The notes: generated from the letters alone by a model not told the origin. 20,205 nt of DNA from Pseudomonadota bacterium (GCA_023428785.1 JAEYWU010000037.1:1-20205), one strand, 5' to 3'. Counted from the stretch's first letter, positions 9,263 to 17,275 are shown. Translations and numbers: made by a program.

Positions 9263-9286
9263 TTGACTCCACCGCTCGCCTAACGA
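9263..9286 (+). promoter_or_regulatory. Possible promoter upstream of the CHASE2 gene
   Basis: TTGACTC at 9263-9269 is close to the Caulobacter housekeeping -35 consensus (TTGACG plus C or G). CCTAACGA at 9279-9286 is a weak partial match to its -10 (GCTANAWC), with a spacer slightly shorter than usual. The placement would leave about 25 bases of leader before the TTG start at 9318. Confidence 0.25.
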
Positions 9287-9317
9287 GAAATTGCGACCTC
9301 CCTGGGGAGGGTTTGGC

Positions 9318-11084
9318 TTGTTCTCGGTTTCAGAGATCGCCAAGGCGGCGGTCATCAGCCTTGTCCTGACGGTGTCGGCTCTGGTCGGCGCCAAGCTGAA
9401 CCTGTTCGGCTTCGAGGACGCGACCGACGCCGCTTCTGACGACGTCTTCCAGACCATCCAGGCCGGCAGCTACGGCGCCGATCACGTCGGCCAGAACCGC
9501 ATCCGCGTGGTCTCCATCGACGAGCCCGGCATCGAGGCCCTGCGCCAGCAGGGCTGGCAAGGCTGGCCGCCCGGCCTCGACAGCCTCGGCATCATGATCG
9601 AGGACATGGTCTATACGGCCGCCACGCCTCCGCGCGCGATCTTCGCCGACCTCGTCATCACCGGCGGCTCGATCGCGACAGACGACGATCGTGCGGCCTT
9701 CGAAAGCCTTCACGCTTCGATCGCAGACGTAACCCGGGCCGAGGCCTGGCGCGAGGTTCCGGTCTGTTCGTCCAATCCCCTGGTGCGCATCGCCTGCATC
9801 GTCGAGGCCGGCGGGGTTCCGGTCATCCTGGCCAAGCCGGGCGGCCGCGAGCAGCTGGCCCTCACCGACGCCCAGCGCCGTCTCGATTCCATCGCCGTCC
9901 TGTCGCCGATCCTGGTCGGGGCGCGCGCCTATCCGCTGATGGAGACCTATGATGGCGATGCGATCGACGGCGTGCGGGACTTCGATCTGTCGCCAGCCGC
10001 CGCCCTCTACGCCGCCCACTGCCTGCACGCGGAGCTGCGCGAAGGACAGCGGCGGGTCTGCGGCGCGATCCCGGGAATCCCTGAGGCGGCCGCCATCGCC
10101 CGCGCCGCCCTGTCGCGCTCCGGCGACGCCGCCAGCCTGGATCAGGCCGCCCTCCAGCGCGCCTGGGGCACGCCCGCGGCGGTCCTGTGGGGCGACCGCA
10201 TGGCCGAACGCCAGACCGAGATCGCCCAGGCCGTCAGCTCGGGCGCCGTCCCGACCTGCCGGGGCCGGATGGGCGTTGTCGAACGCACCGCGCGCCGCAT
10301 GTTCAGCCAGTTGCCCCAGGACACGGCCTGCGCCTATGCCTTCAACATCGGCTACGACCGGCTGGTCGCAGGCTTCGGCTTGGACGAGGCGGACTACGAC
10401 TGGATCCTGTCCGACCGGCTGGTCCTGATCGGCAGCCATATGCGCAACTCGGACTGGGCCCCCACCCCGGTCCACGGCCAGCTCCCGGGCGTCCACTATC
10501 ACGCCATGGCGCTCGACAACCTGGTCGAGATGGGCGCCGACTACCGGCGCGTGGACTCCAGCTGGTTCTCTGTCGACGACGTCTTCGTCACCCTCCTGAC
10601 CTTCGTGCTGCTGCTCTCGGTCATTCTGGCGGTGATGGTTCGCAACAGCCTGCTCGAGGACATCCGCCCCGAGTGGAAGGACCGCAGGCCCCTGTGGGTG
10701 CTCGCCCTCTACTACGCCGCCCTTGTTCTGCTGGTCGGCGGCCTGACCTTCCTGGTCGCCCTGGCCGGGTACCAGTGGTGGAACCGCGCCGTGATCAACT
10801 GGCTGGGTATCGCGGCGCTTGCGGTCGGCGTCCTGACCATGGCCGGGCGCATCACCCTGATCACCGACGTCGGTGGCCCACTGGGATGGGTCGACGGCCT
10901 GACCCGGCGGCTCGAGTTCCAGGACCGTCGCCTCTCGCGCCGGACCGCGCCGGAGCCCGAACCCGAGCCTGATCCCGAACCCTCGACGCCGCCGCGCCGC
11001 AGGCGCGGCCCCGCCTCTAGCTCCAGCCGCAAACCCTCCGGCTCGCCCCGCCCCAGAAGGAAACCCGCCGATGCGCGCACCTAG
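9318..11084 (+). CDS. CHASE2 domain membrane protein without output domain
   Basis: Protein of 588 residues. One N-terminal membrane helix (about 5-27) is followed by a large extracytoplasmic region with CHASE2 features: the aspartate-rich DATDAASDD segment, the VVSIDEPGIEALRQQGWQGWP motif near 60-80, and the conserved strand AIFADLVI. Residues about 420-525 contain three to four membrane helices. The cytoplasmic end is only a disordered Glu-Pro and Arg-Ser-rich tail. CHASE2 proteins are normally sensors joined to a kinase, adenylate cyclase or similar domain; none is present here. I chose TTG at 9318 because GGGGAGG (9304-9310) sits seven bases upstream; an in-frame TTG at 9291 has no such site. 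The stop overlaps the next gene by 14 bases, so the unit is tightly linked. Confidence 0.82.
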   Translation: MFSVSEIAKAAVISLVLTVSALVGAKLNLFGFEDATDAASDDVFQTIQAGSYGADHVGQNRIRVVSIDEPGIEALRQQGWQGWPPGLDSLGIMIEDMVYTAATPPRAIFADLVITGGSIATDDDRAAFESLHASIADVTRAEAWREVPVCSSNPLVRIACIVEAGGVPVILAKPGGREQLALTDAQRRLDSIAVLSPILVGARAYPLMETYDGDAIDGVRDFDLSPAAALYAAHCLHAELREGQRRVCGAIPGIPEAAAIARAALSRSGDAASLDQAALQRAWGTPAAVLWGDRMAERQTEIAQAVSSGAVPTCRGRMGVVERTARRMFSQLPQDTACAYAFNIGYDRLVAGFGLDEADYDWILSDRLVLIGSHMRNSDWAPTPVHGQLPGVHYHAMALDNLVEMGADYRRVDSSWFSVDDVFVTLLTFVLLLSVILAVMVRNSLLEDIRPEWKDRRPLWVLALYYAALVLLVGGLTFLVALAGYQWWNRAVINWLGIAALAVGVLTMAGRITLITDVGGPLGWVDGLTRRLEFQDRRLSRRTAPEPEPEPDPEPSTPPRRRRGPASSSSRKPSGSPRPRRKPADART

Positions 11085-11490
11085 GCTCGCCCTCGCCGTC
11101 GCCGCCTGTCTCGCCTGCAGTCTGCCCATGGCCGTAACCGCCCCGCCGGCCTACGCCCAGACCGCGACCGGAAACTTCGGCCGCATCACGGCCTACAATC
11201 GCCCCACGATCCGCCTGTACGACGCCAATGGCCGTGCGCTGGATCAGGTTCCGCGCAACAACATGCCGGCCAACGCCACCATCGTGGACATGCGCTCGGG
11301 CGGTGGTCTCGGCATCATCATGGACGGCGAGGTGGTCTATCTGCGCGGCATCGACGTCGAGTTCGAACTGAACCAGGCCGGTTCGGCGCGTTGTGCTCCC
11401 GCCAGTTCGTCCACCCGCGCCGAAGGCCAGATCTCGACCGGCACCTACGCCGGCGGCGGCTCCTCGACAGACTGCAGGCTCGGAGGTTGA
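11071..11490 (+). CDS. Small secreted protein in the CHASE2-M48 unit
   Basis: Protein of 139 residues with a signal peptide (MRAPRLALAVAACLACSLPMAVTAPPAYAQ, cleavage near residue 30). The mature part is short and beta-rich, with GRITAYNRPTIRLYDANGRALDQV resembling a small SH3-like barrel, though I cannot name the family. Two cysteines (in ARCAP and TDCRL) could form a disulfide closing the Ser/Gly/Thr-rich C-terminus. AGAAGG (11055-11060) precedes the ATG, the gene overlaps the CHASE2 stop by 14 bases, and its stop lies two bases before the protease start. It is thus sandwiched between a sensor-like membrane protein and a protease, both facing the periplasm. Confidence 0.78.
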   Translation: MRAPRLALAVAACLACSLPMAVTAPPAYAQTATGNFGRITAYNRPTIRLYDANGRALDQVPRNNMPANATIVDMRSGGGLGIIMDGEVVYLRGIDVEFELNQAGSARCAPASSSTRAEGQISTGTYAGGGSSTDCRLGG

Positions 11491-11492
11491 TC

Positions 11493-13256
11493 ATGCGCGC
11501 CCTTCGCTCACTCGCCTTTGCCGGTGTGGCGATCGCCGCCGTCGCCGCCGCCAGCCCCGCCGCCGCCCAGTTCGGGCGCTTCCTGCCGGGCCGCGGCTAC
11601 GCTGTGGACGGAGAGCGGGGACCGCTCCTGCAACAGGTCGATCCGGCCGAGATCAGCCAGCGGCTAGGCACCGGCGACGGGCTGAGCTTCGCCACTGAAG
11701 CCGGCAACCGGGGCGAACACCACGGCCTGCGGCTGCCCATGCCTCAGACCGAGGCCGCTATCGCCGCCCTGATCGGCCGCATGGACGGTGTCTGGCCGCA
11801 CGACCCGCGCCGGCCGATCCAGGTCCACATCCTGGCCTCGGGCTTTTATGCGCCCATGGCCCTGCCCGACGGCTCCATCATGGTGCCGCTCGGCCTGCTC
11901 GAGCAGGTCGAGACCGATGATGAGCTGGTCTACATCCTGGGCCACGAGCTGGCCCACGTCCGTCTCGGCCACTTCGCCGACGACCAGGGCTTCCGCCAGC
12001 AGCGCCAGACCGGCCAAAGGCTGGCCCAGGCCTATTCGCTAGCGGCAGGCCTGTATCAAACCCGCGCCAGCAGCTCGGGCGGCGAGTTCCGCACCTATAT
12101 CGCCGATTCCAGCGCGGTCAGCCGCGACCAGAGCCGCGCCGCCGCCGCCGCCGAATATTTGAACGTCATGGTCAATGTCTTCGCCGAGCCCGCCTGGGCG
12201 CGGGGCCAGGAAGATGAGGCCGACGCCCTGGCCTTCGATCTCGCCGAAGGCGCGGGCTTCAACGGCCTGGATGGGGCGGACGCCGCCTTCGGCCGCATGG
12301 AGGCCGATTTCGACCTGCGCCGCTCATCGGCCGCGGCCATGGAAGCCCAGCTCAACGAAACCGCCGCAGAGGCCCTCACCGAGGAAAACCTCGACGCGGC
12401 CATGAACGGCGGCGGCGAAGGCGTGCTGCGCGGCCTCATGGGCAGCTTCGCCCGTAGCGGCGCCCGTCGCGGCTTTGAGCTGGCCTCAGGCTATTTCGGC
12501 CAGCGCCACCGTCCGCCGGACGCCCGCTCTGAGGGCCTATCGACCTATGCTGACGACGCCTATCCCGAGCGCTCGGGCTTCATGGACACCCAGGACGCCG
12601 CCCTTCAGGCGATCCGCTCCGAAGGCGAATACCAGCAGGCCATCGAGGCGGTCGGGGCCCTCCAAGCCGCCCAGGCGCGGCGCGCCGAGGGTGATGTCTC
12701 CGGCGCCCTGACCGAGATCGCTCGCGCCCAGGCCACCAGCTTCGGCCACACGCCCGCCGTCTCCAACTCGGCCGCCGCGCTCCACGCCGACGCCGGCAAT
12801 ATCGACGAGGCCGACCGGCTCTACTCCCAGTCCCACCAGTCGCCGGACGACAGCCTGGAGGGCTACGTGGCTCATGTGAACATGCTGATCCGCGTCGGCC
12901 GCCGTGACCGCGCCCGCCAGGTTATTGAAGAAGGGGCCACCCGCTACGGCGGTGGCGACATCGGCGAAAAGGCCTTCCTGCCTTCCCTGATCGCCATCGC
13001 CTTCCTCGAAGGCCGCGAGAATGAGGGCGTTGCCTATTTGCGCCGCTGCATGAACTACGCCGAGGAGCGGCTCAGCCAGGACTGCACCATCGCCGCCACC
13101 TCGCCCGGCGACCCCCAGCGCTACGACAACCTGTCTCCTGACGCCCGCCGCCAGATCGACGAAACCGTCCGCAACAACCGCACCGCCGGCCCCGGCTTCA
13201 ACGACCTCGGCAACGCCGTCAATGCGCTGGGCGGCCTCTTCGGCCGGGGCGGCTAG
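11493..13256 (+). CDS. M48 family metalloprotease with TPR-like C-terminus
   Basis: Secreted protein of 587 residues. It has a signal peptide (about 1-26, ending in PAAAQ), then an M48 peptidase domain with the zinc motif HELAH (151-155) in YILGHELAHVRLGH and the third ligand Glu240 in EDEADALAFD. The region from about 375 to 560 is helical with TPR-like pairs, as in BepA/YfgC-type proteins that guard outer-membrane protein assembly. I chose the ATG at 11493 because GGAGG (11482-11486) precedes it and the signal peptide then starts the protein; the same frame is open further upstream, overlapping the preceding gene. A membrane or lipid anchor is not evident, so it is probably soluble periplasmic. 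The stop TAG shares bases with the stop of the opposite-strand gene. Confidence 0.88.
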   Translation: MRALRSLAFAGVAIAAVAAASPAAAQFGRFLPGRGYAVDGERGPLLQQVDPAEISQRLGTGDGLSFATEAGNRGEHHGLRLPMPQTEAAIAALIGRMDGVWPHDPRRPIQVHILASGFYAPMALPDGSIMVPLGLLEQVETDDELVYILGHELAHVRLGHFADDQGFRQQRQTGQRLAQAYSLAAGLYQTRASSSGGEFRTYIADSSAVSRDQSRAAAAAEYLNVMVNVFAEPAWARGQEDEADALAFDLAEGAGFNGLDGADAAFGRMEADFDLRRSSAAAMEAQLNETAAEALTEENLDAAMNGGGEGVLRGLMGSFARSGARRGFELASGYFGQRHRPPDARSEGLSTYADDAYPERSGFMDTQDAALQAIRSEGEYQQAIEAVGALQAAQARRAEGDVSGALTEIARAQATSFGHTPAVSNSAAALHADAGNIDEADRLYSQSHQSPDDSLEGYVAHVNMLIRVGRRDRARQVIEEGATRYGGGDIGEKAFLPSLIAIAFLEGRENEGVAYLRRCMNYAEERLSQDCTIAATSPGDPQRYDNLSPDARRQIDETVRNNRTAGPGFNDLGNAVNALGGLFGRGG

Positions 13257-14269
13257 CGTCCCTGCCGGGCGCGCTGGGCCGCGAGTGTCGCGCTCGCCTC
13301 GGCGCTCTGGGCCAGGATGTTACGCATCGTCTGGGCCTGCTGGACCCCGTTCACCTGCCCCTGCGGATTGAAGTAGAAGTCGCTGGTCGGGCGCGCCTGC
13401 GCCCGCTCCAGAAAGGCGTCGATCCGGCGAACGCGCTCCGAAGCATAGGCTGCCGAGCCCGCGGGATCGGCCAGATTGTTTCCCTCGCCGATCGCGGCGC
13501 GCATCGGGTCCCAGATCGCATAGGGATGCTCGGGGTCGATCGCCAGCGCCTGATCCCGCAGCGCCTCGGCTCGCGGCAGGTCCATCTGGTAGCGCGCCAG
13601 GATAATGGCGAAGCTGGGATCGCTCAGGCGCTCGCCCAGCGCCAGCATCTCGGTTTCGGCCTGCTGGGGCGACACGGTCTGCTGCGCGACCTGATAGTAG
13701 AGGTCCGCCGCATCCAGCTTCCTCGGATTGAACCGGCCGTACAGGTCCGCCAGCGCCTGCCGCGCCGAAGGCGCGTCCTGACGGTGGTACAGATAGATGA
13801 AGGCGTTGGCGTAATAGGCCTCTGCCGAATCCGGGTCCTCCACGGGAATGGCGTTGGCCATCGCCTCGCGCATGACCTCCACGGCGTCACGTGTCGCAGT
13901 CGTGTTTTCCTCGATGATGTCGAGCTGGCGCGCGATGCGCTCGGTTACGGTTTCGCCCTGCCCGATCAGGGCCAGGATCAGAAACACCCCTGTCCCGAAC
14001 AGACTGAAGCGGAAGCCGTCGCATTCGCGGCACTCGACCACCGCGTCGAACGCCGGCCCCGCGTCCTCTCCGGTCGCCAGCGCCTTGCGCACGCACAGCA
14101 CCCCGAAGACCGCCAGCGCCGCCCCGAACACCCCCACCAGCCAGAACGGCGAGGCCAGGTTTGAAAAGAAGCCGATCAGGTCCCCGGCCACCGCCGCGCT
14201 GCCGCCCACGACGGCGGACATGGTCCAGTTCTTCGGCGTGATCAGACGGAAAAACTGATCCGGTTTCAT
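13253..14269 (-). CDS. Membrane protein with helical TPR-like C-terminus
   Basis: Protein of 338 residues of unrecognised family. Three hydrophobic segments lie near residues 16-35, 40-60 and 90-105. Between the last two is VECRECDG, a Cys-x-x-Cys pair that could bind metal or a disulfide partner. After the third segment comes a coiled-coil-like stretch (ETVTERIARQLDIIEENTT), then a helical region of about 200 residues with TPR-like character. I prefer the ATG at 14269 (MKPDQFFRLITPK); an ATG at 14299 would add ten residues, but then the 14283-14298 palindrome would be coding. It converges on the M48 gene with overlapping stop codons. Confidence 0.75.
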   Translation of the reverse strand: MKPDQFFRLITPKNWTMSAVVGGSAAVAGDLIGFFSNLASPFWLVGVFGAALAVFGVLCVRKALATGEDAGPAFDAVVECRECDGFRFSLFGTGVFLILALIGQGETVTERIARQLDIIEENTTATRDAVEVMREAMANAIPVEDPDSAEAYYANAFIYLYHRQDAPSARQALADLYGRFNPRKLDAADLYYQVAQQTVSPQQAETEMLALGERLSDPSFAIILARYQMDLPRAEALRDQALAIDPEHPYAIWDPMRAAIGEGNNLADPAGSAAYASERVRRIDAFLERAQARPTSDFYFNPQGQVNGVQQAQTMRNILAQSAEASATLAAQRARQGR

Positions 14270-14282
14270 GCGAGCCCCCAAC

Positions 14283-14298
14283 TGTCGGTTGACCGACA
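14283..14298. promoter_or_regulatory. Perfect 16-base palindrome, candidate operator
   Basis: TGTCGGT (14283-14289), TG, ACCGACA (14292-14298) form a perfect seven-base inverted repeat with a two-base centre. It lies 14 bases upstream of the preferred start of the - strand gene at 14269 and about 50 bases beyond the 3' end of the DoxX-like gene, in a gap of only 83 bases that must hold the promoter. TGTCGG/CCGACA recurs in the divergent region 14751-14833. If the alternative start at 14299 is used, the palindrome is coding. Confidence 0.4.
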
Positions 14299-14352
14299 TT
14301 GGTATCAGCGGCGGCGGCGCGCAAGTCGCCGGTCATGAACCGTCAGGTGCGC

Positions 14353-14751
14353 TCAGCGACGGACCGGAAACACCGCCCTCAGCCACGGACTGCGCAGCCA
14401 CAGCCCGCCCCACAGGAACGCACCGAGGTACAGGCCGAACAGCACGTGGCTGAAGAGCGGCGTCTCGGCCCTCACCTGTGTCGCCATGGCCCCGCCCAGC
14501 AGGCCGGTGAACAGCACCGCCCCCAGAAGGCTCGTGCGCGGAATCAGATAGAGGATCAGGAACCCCGCCTCCATCAGCCCGATCATCGTCACATAGCCGG
14601 TCGGCCAGCCCAGCTGATCCATCGTCTCATTGGCGATCTCCGGCATGAAAAACTTGGGGACCACCGACGCCCCTGCGATGAACAGGGAGAACACCCCCGT
14701 CAGCACCCAGCCTGTGATGGTCATCCATTTCGGATTGGTCGCGTCAGCCAT
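14353..14751 (-). CDS. DoxX-like family membrane protein
   Basis: Inner membrane protein of 132 residues with four predicted helices, matching the DoxX-like group. Diagnostic stretches are the first helix GWVLTGVFSLFIAGASVVPKF, the LGWPTGYVTMIGLMEAGFLILYLIPRTSLLGAVLFTG block, and a C-terminal GLYLGAFLWGGLWLRSP. Members are common beside regulators and oxidoreductases, but their activity is mostly undefined. The ATG at 14751 was chosen because GGGAGA lies eight bases upstream on the coding strand and it removes a non-conserved 42-residue extension. It is divergent from the YCII gene, with 127 bases between starts, so the two may be co-controlled. Confidence 0.85.
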   Translation of the reverse strand: MADATNPKWMTITGWVLTGVFSLFIAGASVVPKFFMPEIANETMDQLGWPTGYVTMIGLMEAGFLILYLIPRTSLLGAVLFTGLLGGAMATQVRAETPLFSHVLFGLYLGAFLWGGLWLRSPWLRAVFPVRR

Positions 14752-14833
14752 GTCGGATTCTCCCTCTTTCCCCGGCACGACGTTGGCACGACCGGCCATC
14801 CGACACAGCGGTTTTTCTTCCCCCTTCTGTCGG
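14751..14833. promoter_or_regulatory. Divergent control region with TGTCGG half-sites
   Basis: The gap between the DoxX-like and YCII genes must contain both promoters. TGTCGG occurs at 14751-14756 and 14828-14833, and its inverse CCGACA at 14800-14805. The last two form a spaced inverted pair around a T-rich stretch. The same heptamer TGTCGGT builds the palindrome at 14283-14298. I cannot place -35 and -10 elements with confidence, and the hexamer also occurs at other sites in this GC-rich window. Confidence 0.3.
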
Positions 14834-14878
14834 TCCCCGCCATGCTGCGGCGTCGTTCCGGCATCGAAGGAGTTCACC

Positions 14879-15277
14879 TTGCTCTACGCCATCCTCTGTT
14901 ACGACCGCGAGGACGTGGTCAACGCCTGGTCCCAGGCCGAAGACGAGGCCGTCATGGAGCGGCTCATGGCCGTCCAGGCGCCGCTGGCCGAACAGGGCCG
15001 CATCGGACCCGTCGCGCGCCTCCTGCCCACCACCGCCGCCACCACGATCCGCAAGGGCAAGGACGCCATGATCCTCGACGGTCCCTTCGCCGAGACCAAG
15101 GAACAGCTGCTGGGCTTCTACGTCATCGACGCCGACGACCTCGACGGCGCGCTCGCCATCGCCAAGGATCTCGCCGCCGCCTCCGGCTCGCCAGGCGCGT
15201 TTGAAATCCGCCCGCTGCGCATCTTCCACGACTGGAAGGCCCTGCCGCAGCAGGACGACCTCGCGATCGGCGCCTGA
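14879..15277 (+). CDS. YCII-related (DGPF-type) protein
   Basis: Soluble protein of 132 residues with the YCII-related ferredoxin-like fold. Key features are the N-terminal strand LYAILCYD and the DGPFAETKEQLLGFYVID block (from about residue 65) that contains the name-giving DGPF, followed by the AxxIAKDLAAASGSPGAFEIRPL ending. The start is TTG at 14879, supported by AAGGAG (14867-14872) with six bases of spacing and by the conserved N-terminus beginning right there. DGPF proteins are the standard genomic partners of ECF42 sigma factors, whose gene follows with overlapping stop and start (TGATG). The biochemical role of DGPF proteins is not settled. Confidence 0.9.
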   Translation: MLYAILCYDREDVVNAWSQAEDEAVMERLMAVQAPLAEQGRIGPVARLLPTTAATTIRKGKDAMILDGPFAETKEQLLGFYVIDADDLDGALAIAKDLAAASGSPGAFEIRPLRIFHDWKALPQQDDLAIGA

Positions 15278-16548
15278 TGGCCGACCCGTCCTGGATCAAC
15301 GCCGCCCTCGTCGCCGCCCGTCCCCGGGCGGTCGGCGCCTTGCTGCGCTATTTCCGGGACCTGGACCTCGCCGAAGAGGCCTATCAGGACGCCTGCCTCA
15401 AGGCCCTCAAGGCCTGGCCTGACAAGGGCCCGCCCCGCGACCCCGCCGCCTGGCTGATCTTCGTGGGCAGGAACGCCGCGCTGGACGGCGTCCGCCGCCG
15501 CGCCAAACAGACCGAACTCCCCGACGAGGCCCGCCTGTCCGATCTCGACGACGCCGAGACGCCCCTGGCCGAGACCCTGGATCAGGCCGACTATCGCGAC
15601 GACGTCCTGCGTCTGCTGTTCACCTGCTGCCACCCGGACCTGCCCGCGACCCAGCAGATCGCCCTGGCGCTCCGCATCGTCTCGGGCCTCACCGTCCCCC
15701 AGATCGCCCGCGCCTTCCTCGTCGGCGACAAGGCGATGGAACAGCGCATCACCCGCGCCAAGGCCCGCGTCGGGGCCGCCGGCATTCCGTTCGAGACCCC
15801 CGGCCCCATCGAGCGCGCCGAGCGCCTCGGGGTGGTCGCGGCCATGGTCTATCTGGTCTTCAACGAGGGCTACACGGCCCCCGACCCGTGCAGCGACCGT
15901 GCGGGCCTGTGCGACGAAGCCATCCGCCTCGGCCGGCTCCTGCTTCGTCTCTATCCATCGGAGCCCGAAATCCTCGGCCTTGTCGCCCTGATGCTGCTCC
16001 AGCATTCGCGCGCCGCCGCCCGTTTCGACGCGGACGGCGCCGTCGTCCTGCTCGACGATCAGGACCGCGCCCGCTGGGATCCCAAACTCATCGCCGAAGG
16101 CCTCGCCCTCATCGACAAGGCGCTGCGCCACCGCGCCCCCGGCCCCTATCAGGTCCAGGCCGCCATCTCCGCGCTTCACGCCCGCGGGACGTCAGCCGAC
16201 GCCACCGACTGGGCCGGCATCGAGCGCCTCTACGCCACGCTCGAACAGATGCAGCCCTCGCCCGTCGTCACCCTCAACCGCGCCGTCGCCGTGATGAAGG
16301 CCACGGGCCCAAAGAACGGACCCGAGGCCGCGCTCGCCCTCATCGAACCCCTTGCCGAACCGCTGGCTGGCTACTTCTATTTCCACGGTCTGAAGGGCGC
16401 CCTGCTCAAACAGCTGAACCGCCCGCGCGAGGCCCGCGCCGCCTTCGACCAGGCCGTGTCGCTGGCCAACACCCCCGCCGAAGCCGCCCACATCCGCGCC
16501 GAGATCGAGAGCCTGTCTGCGGAAAAATCAGGCCGCCGTGTCGGATAG
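15277..16548 (+). CDS. ECF42-type RNA polymerase sigma factor with C-terminal extension
   Basis: Protein of 423 residues, much longer than a simple ECF sigma factor. Sigma region 2 is at about 25-75 (LAEEAYQDACLKALKAWP, then PAAWLIFVGRNAALDGVRR), and region 4 at about 127-170, with helix-turn-helix GLTVPQIARAFLVGDKAMEQRI. The remainder is the DUF6596/TPR-like extension: LGVVAAMVYLVFNEGYTA, then EAIRLGRLLLRLYP, ending in PAEAAHIRAEIESL. In ECF42 factors this extension is thought to take the regulatory role of an anti-sigma factor; none is encoded nearby. It overlaps the YCII gene (TGATG) and is followed after 45 bases by a VOC protein. A conserved Cys-Cys-His (TCCHPDL, about residue 116) sits in the linker between regions 2 and 4. 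Confidence 0.92.
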   Translation: MADPSWINAALVAARPRAVGALLRYFRDLDLAEEAYQDACLKALKAWPDKGPPRDPAAWLIFVGRNAALDGVRRRAKQTELPDEARLSDLDDAETPLAETLDQADYRDDVLRLLFTCCHPDLPATQQIALALRIVSGLTVPQIARAFLVGDKAMEQRITRAKARVGAAGIPFETPGPIERAERLGVVAAMVYLVFNEGYTAPDPCSDRAGLCDEAIRLGRLLLRLYPSEPEILGLVALMLLQHSRAAARFDADGAVVLLDDQDRARWDPKLIAEGLALIDKALRHRAPGPYQVQAAISALHARGTSADATDWAGIERLYATLEQMQPSPVVTLNRAVAVMKATGPKNGPEAALALIEPLAEPLAGYFYFHGLKGALLKQLNRPREARAAFDQAVSLANTPAEAAHIRAEIESLSAEKSGRRVG

Positions 16549-16593
16549 TCGAACGCCCGTTCGTCCTCCGCTCACCAAACCGGGAGCAACACC

Positions 16594-17013
16594 ATGACCG
16601 ACGAAACCCAGGCCTTCCCGCCCATGCCGCCCGCCAAGGGCGGCCTGTGCCCCTATCTCACGGTCGAGGGTGCGATGGAGGCGTCCAAGTTCTACGAAAA
16701 GGCCTTCGCGGCCGAGACCGTCTTCGCCGTCCCGCCGGACGAACAGGGCCGGACCATGCACGTCCACCTCTACATCAACGACAGCTCGGTCATGCTCAGC
16801 GATCCCTATCCGGATCATGGCCATCCCTACGAGGGCTCCAAGGGCTTCACCGTCCAGCTCCATGTCGAAGACGCCGACGCCTGGGCGGACCGCGCCATTG
16901 CGGCGGGCTGCAAGGTCGCCATGCCGGTGCAGGACATGTTCTGGGGCGACCGCTGGGGCTCGGTCGTCGACCCTTACGGCGTCGCCTGGGCCTTCAACGC
17001 GCCGAAGAAGTAG
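16594..17013 (+). CDS. VOC superfamily protein, PhnB-like glyoxalase fold
   Basis: Soluble protein of 139 residues with the paired beta-alpha-beta modules of the vicinal oxygen chelate superfamily, PhnB-like group. Visible features are CPYLTVEGAMEASKFYEKAF (about 22-41), MHVHLYINDSSVMLSD (about 53-68), LHVEDADAWADRAIAAGC, and the closing FWGDRWGSVVDPYGVAWAFN (about 115-134). GGGAGC precedes the ATG. It lies 45 bases after the sigma factor gene on the same strand and probably belongs to the same transcript; VOC and YCII proteins often occur with ECF42 factors. Substrate and any metal dependence cannot be read from the sequence. Confidence 0.88.
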   Translation: MTDETQAFPPMPPAKGGLCPYLTVEGAMEASKFYEKAFAAETVFAVPPDEQGRTMHVHLYINDSSVMLSDPYPDHGHPYEGSKGFTVQLHVEDADAWADRAIAAGCKVAMPVQDMFWGDRWGSVVDPYGVAWAFNAPKK

Positions 17014-17036
17014 CCCGGCGCGGGCGGTGGGTCAGG

Positions 17037-17189
17037 TCAGAGCAGCCTGAACACCAGATCCACCGCCACCGCCGCCAGGCAGATCAGGCCGAAGCCGCCG
17101 ACCAGCCCCCAGGCGGGATGCAGCGGCTTGTCCGCCCGCGTTCGCGCGGACGCACCTGTGGCGATGTCGGAAGGGTGCAGAACAGCCAT
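17037..17189 (-). CDS. Small single-helix membrane protein, 50 residues
   Basis: A short ORF encodes a hydrophilic N-terminal half (MAVLHPSDIATGASARTRAD) and one membrane helix (WGLVGGFGLICLAAVAVDLV, about 27-46), ending FRLL. GAGGA lies about six bases upstream of the ATG on the coding strand. Codon positions show the strong G/C third-position preference expected of real genes here. It converges on the VOC gene with 23 bases between stops. No family is recognised; comparative data would be needed to be sure it is expressed. Confidence 0.6.
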   Translation of the reverse strand: MAVLHPSDIATGASARTRADKPLHPAWGLVGGFGLICLAAVAVDLVFRLL

Positions 17190-17275
17190 GGCGTTTCCTC
17201 GTCACGCCCGGCGCCCGGCTCTACCGGCTGGGTCGGCCGGGAATGGCTGAGCATGACTCCGAAATCGCCGCTTGG

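Noticed and set aside
9330..11129. Long open frame on the - strand across the CHASE2 gene
   Set aside because: Shadow frame with GC-driven Ala/Gly/Asp/Gln composition and no recognisable domain; the + strand has membrane helices and CHASE2 motifs.
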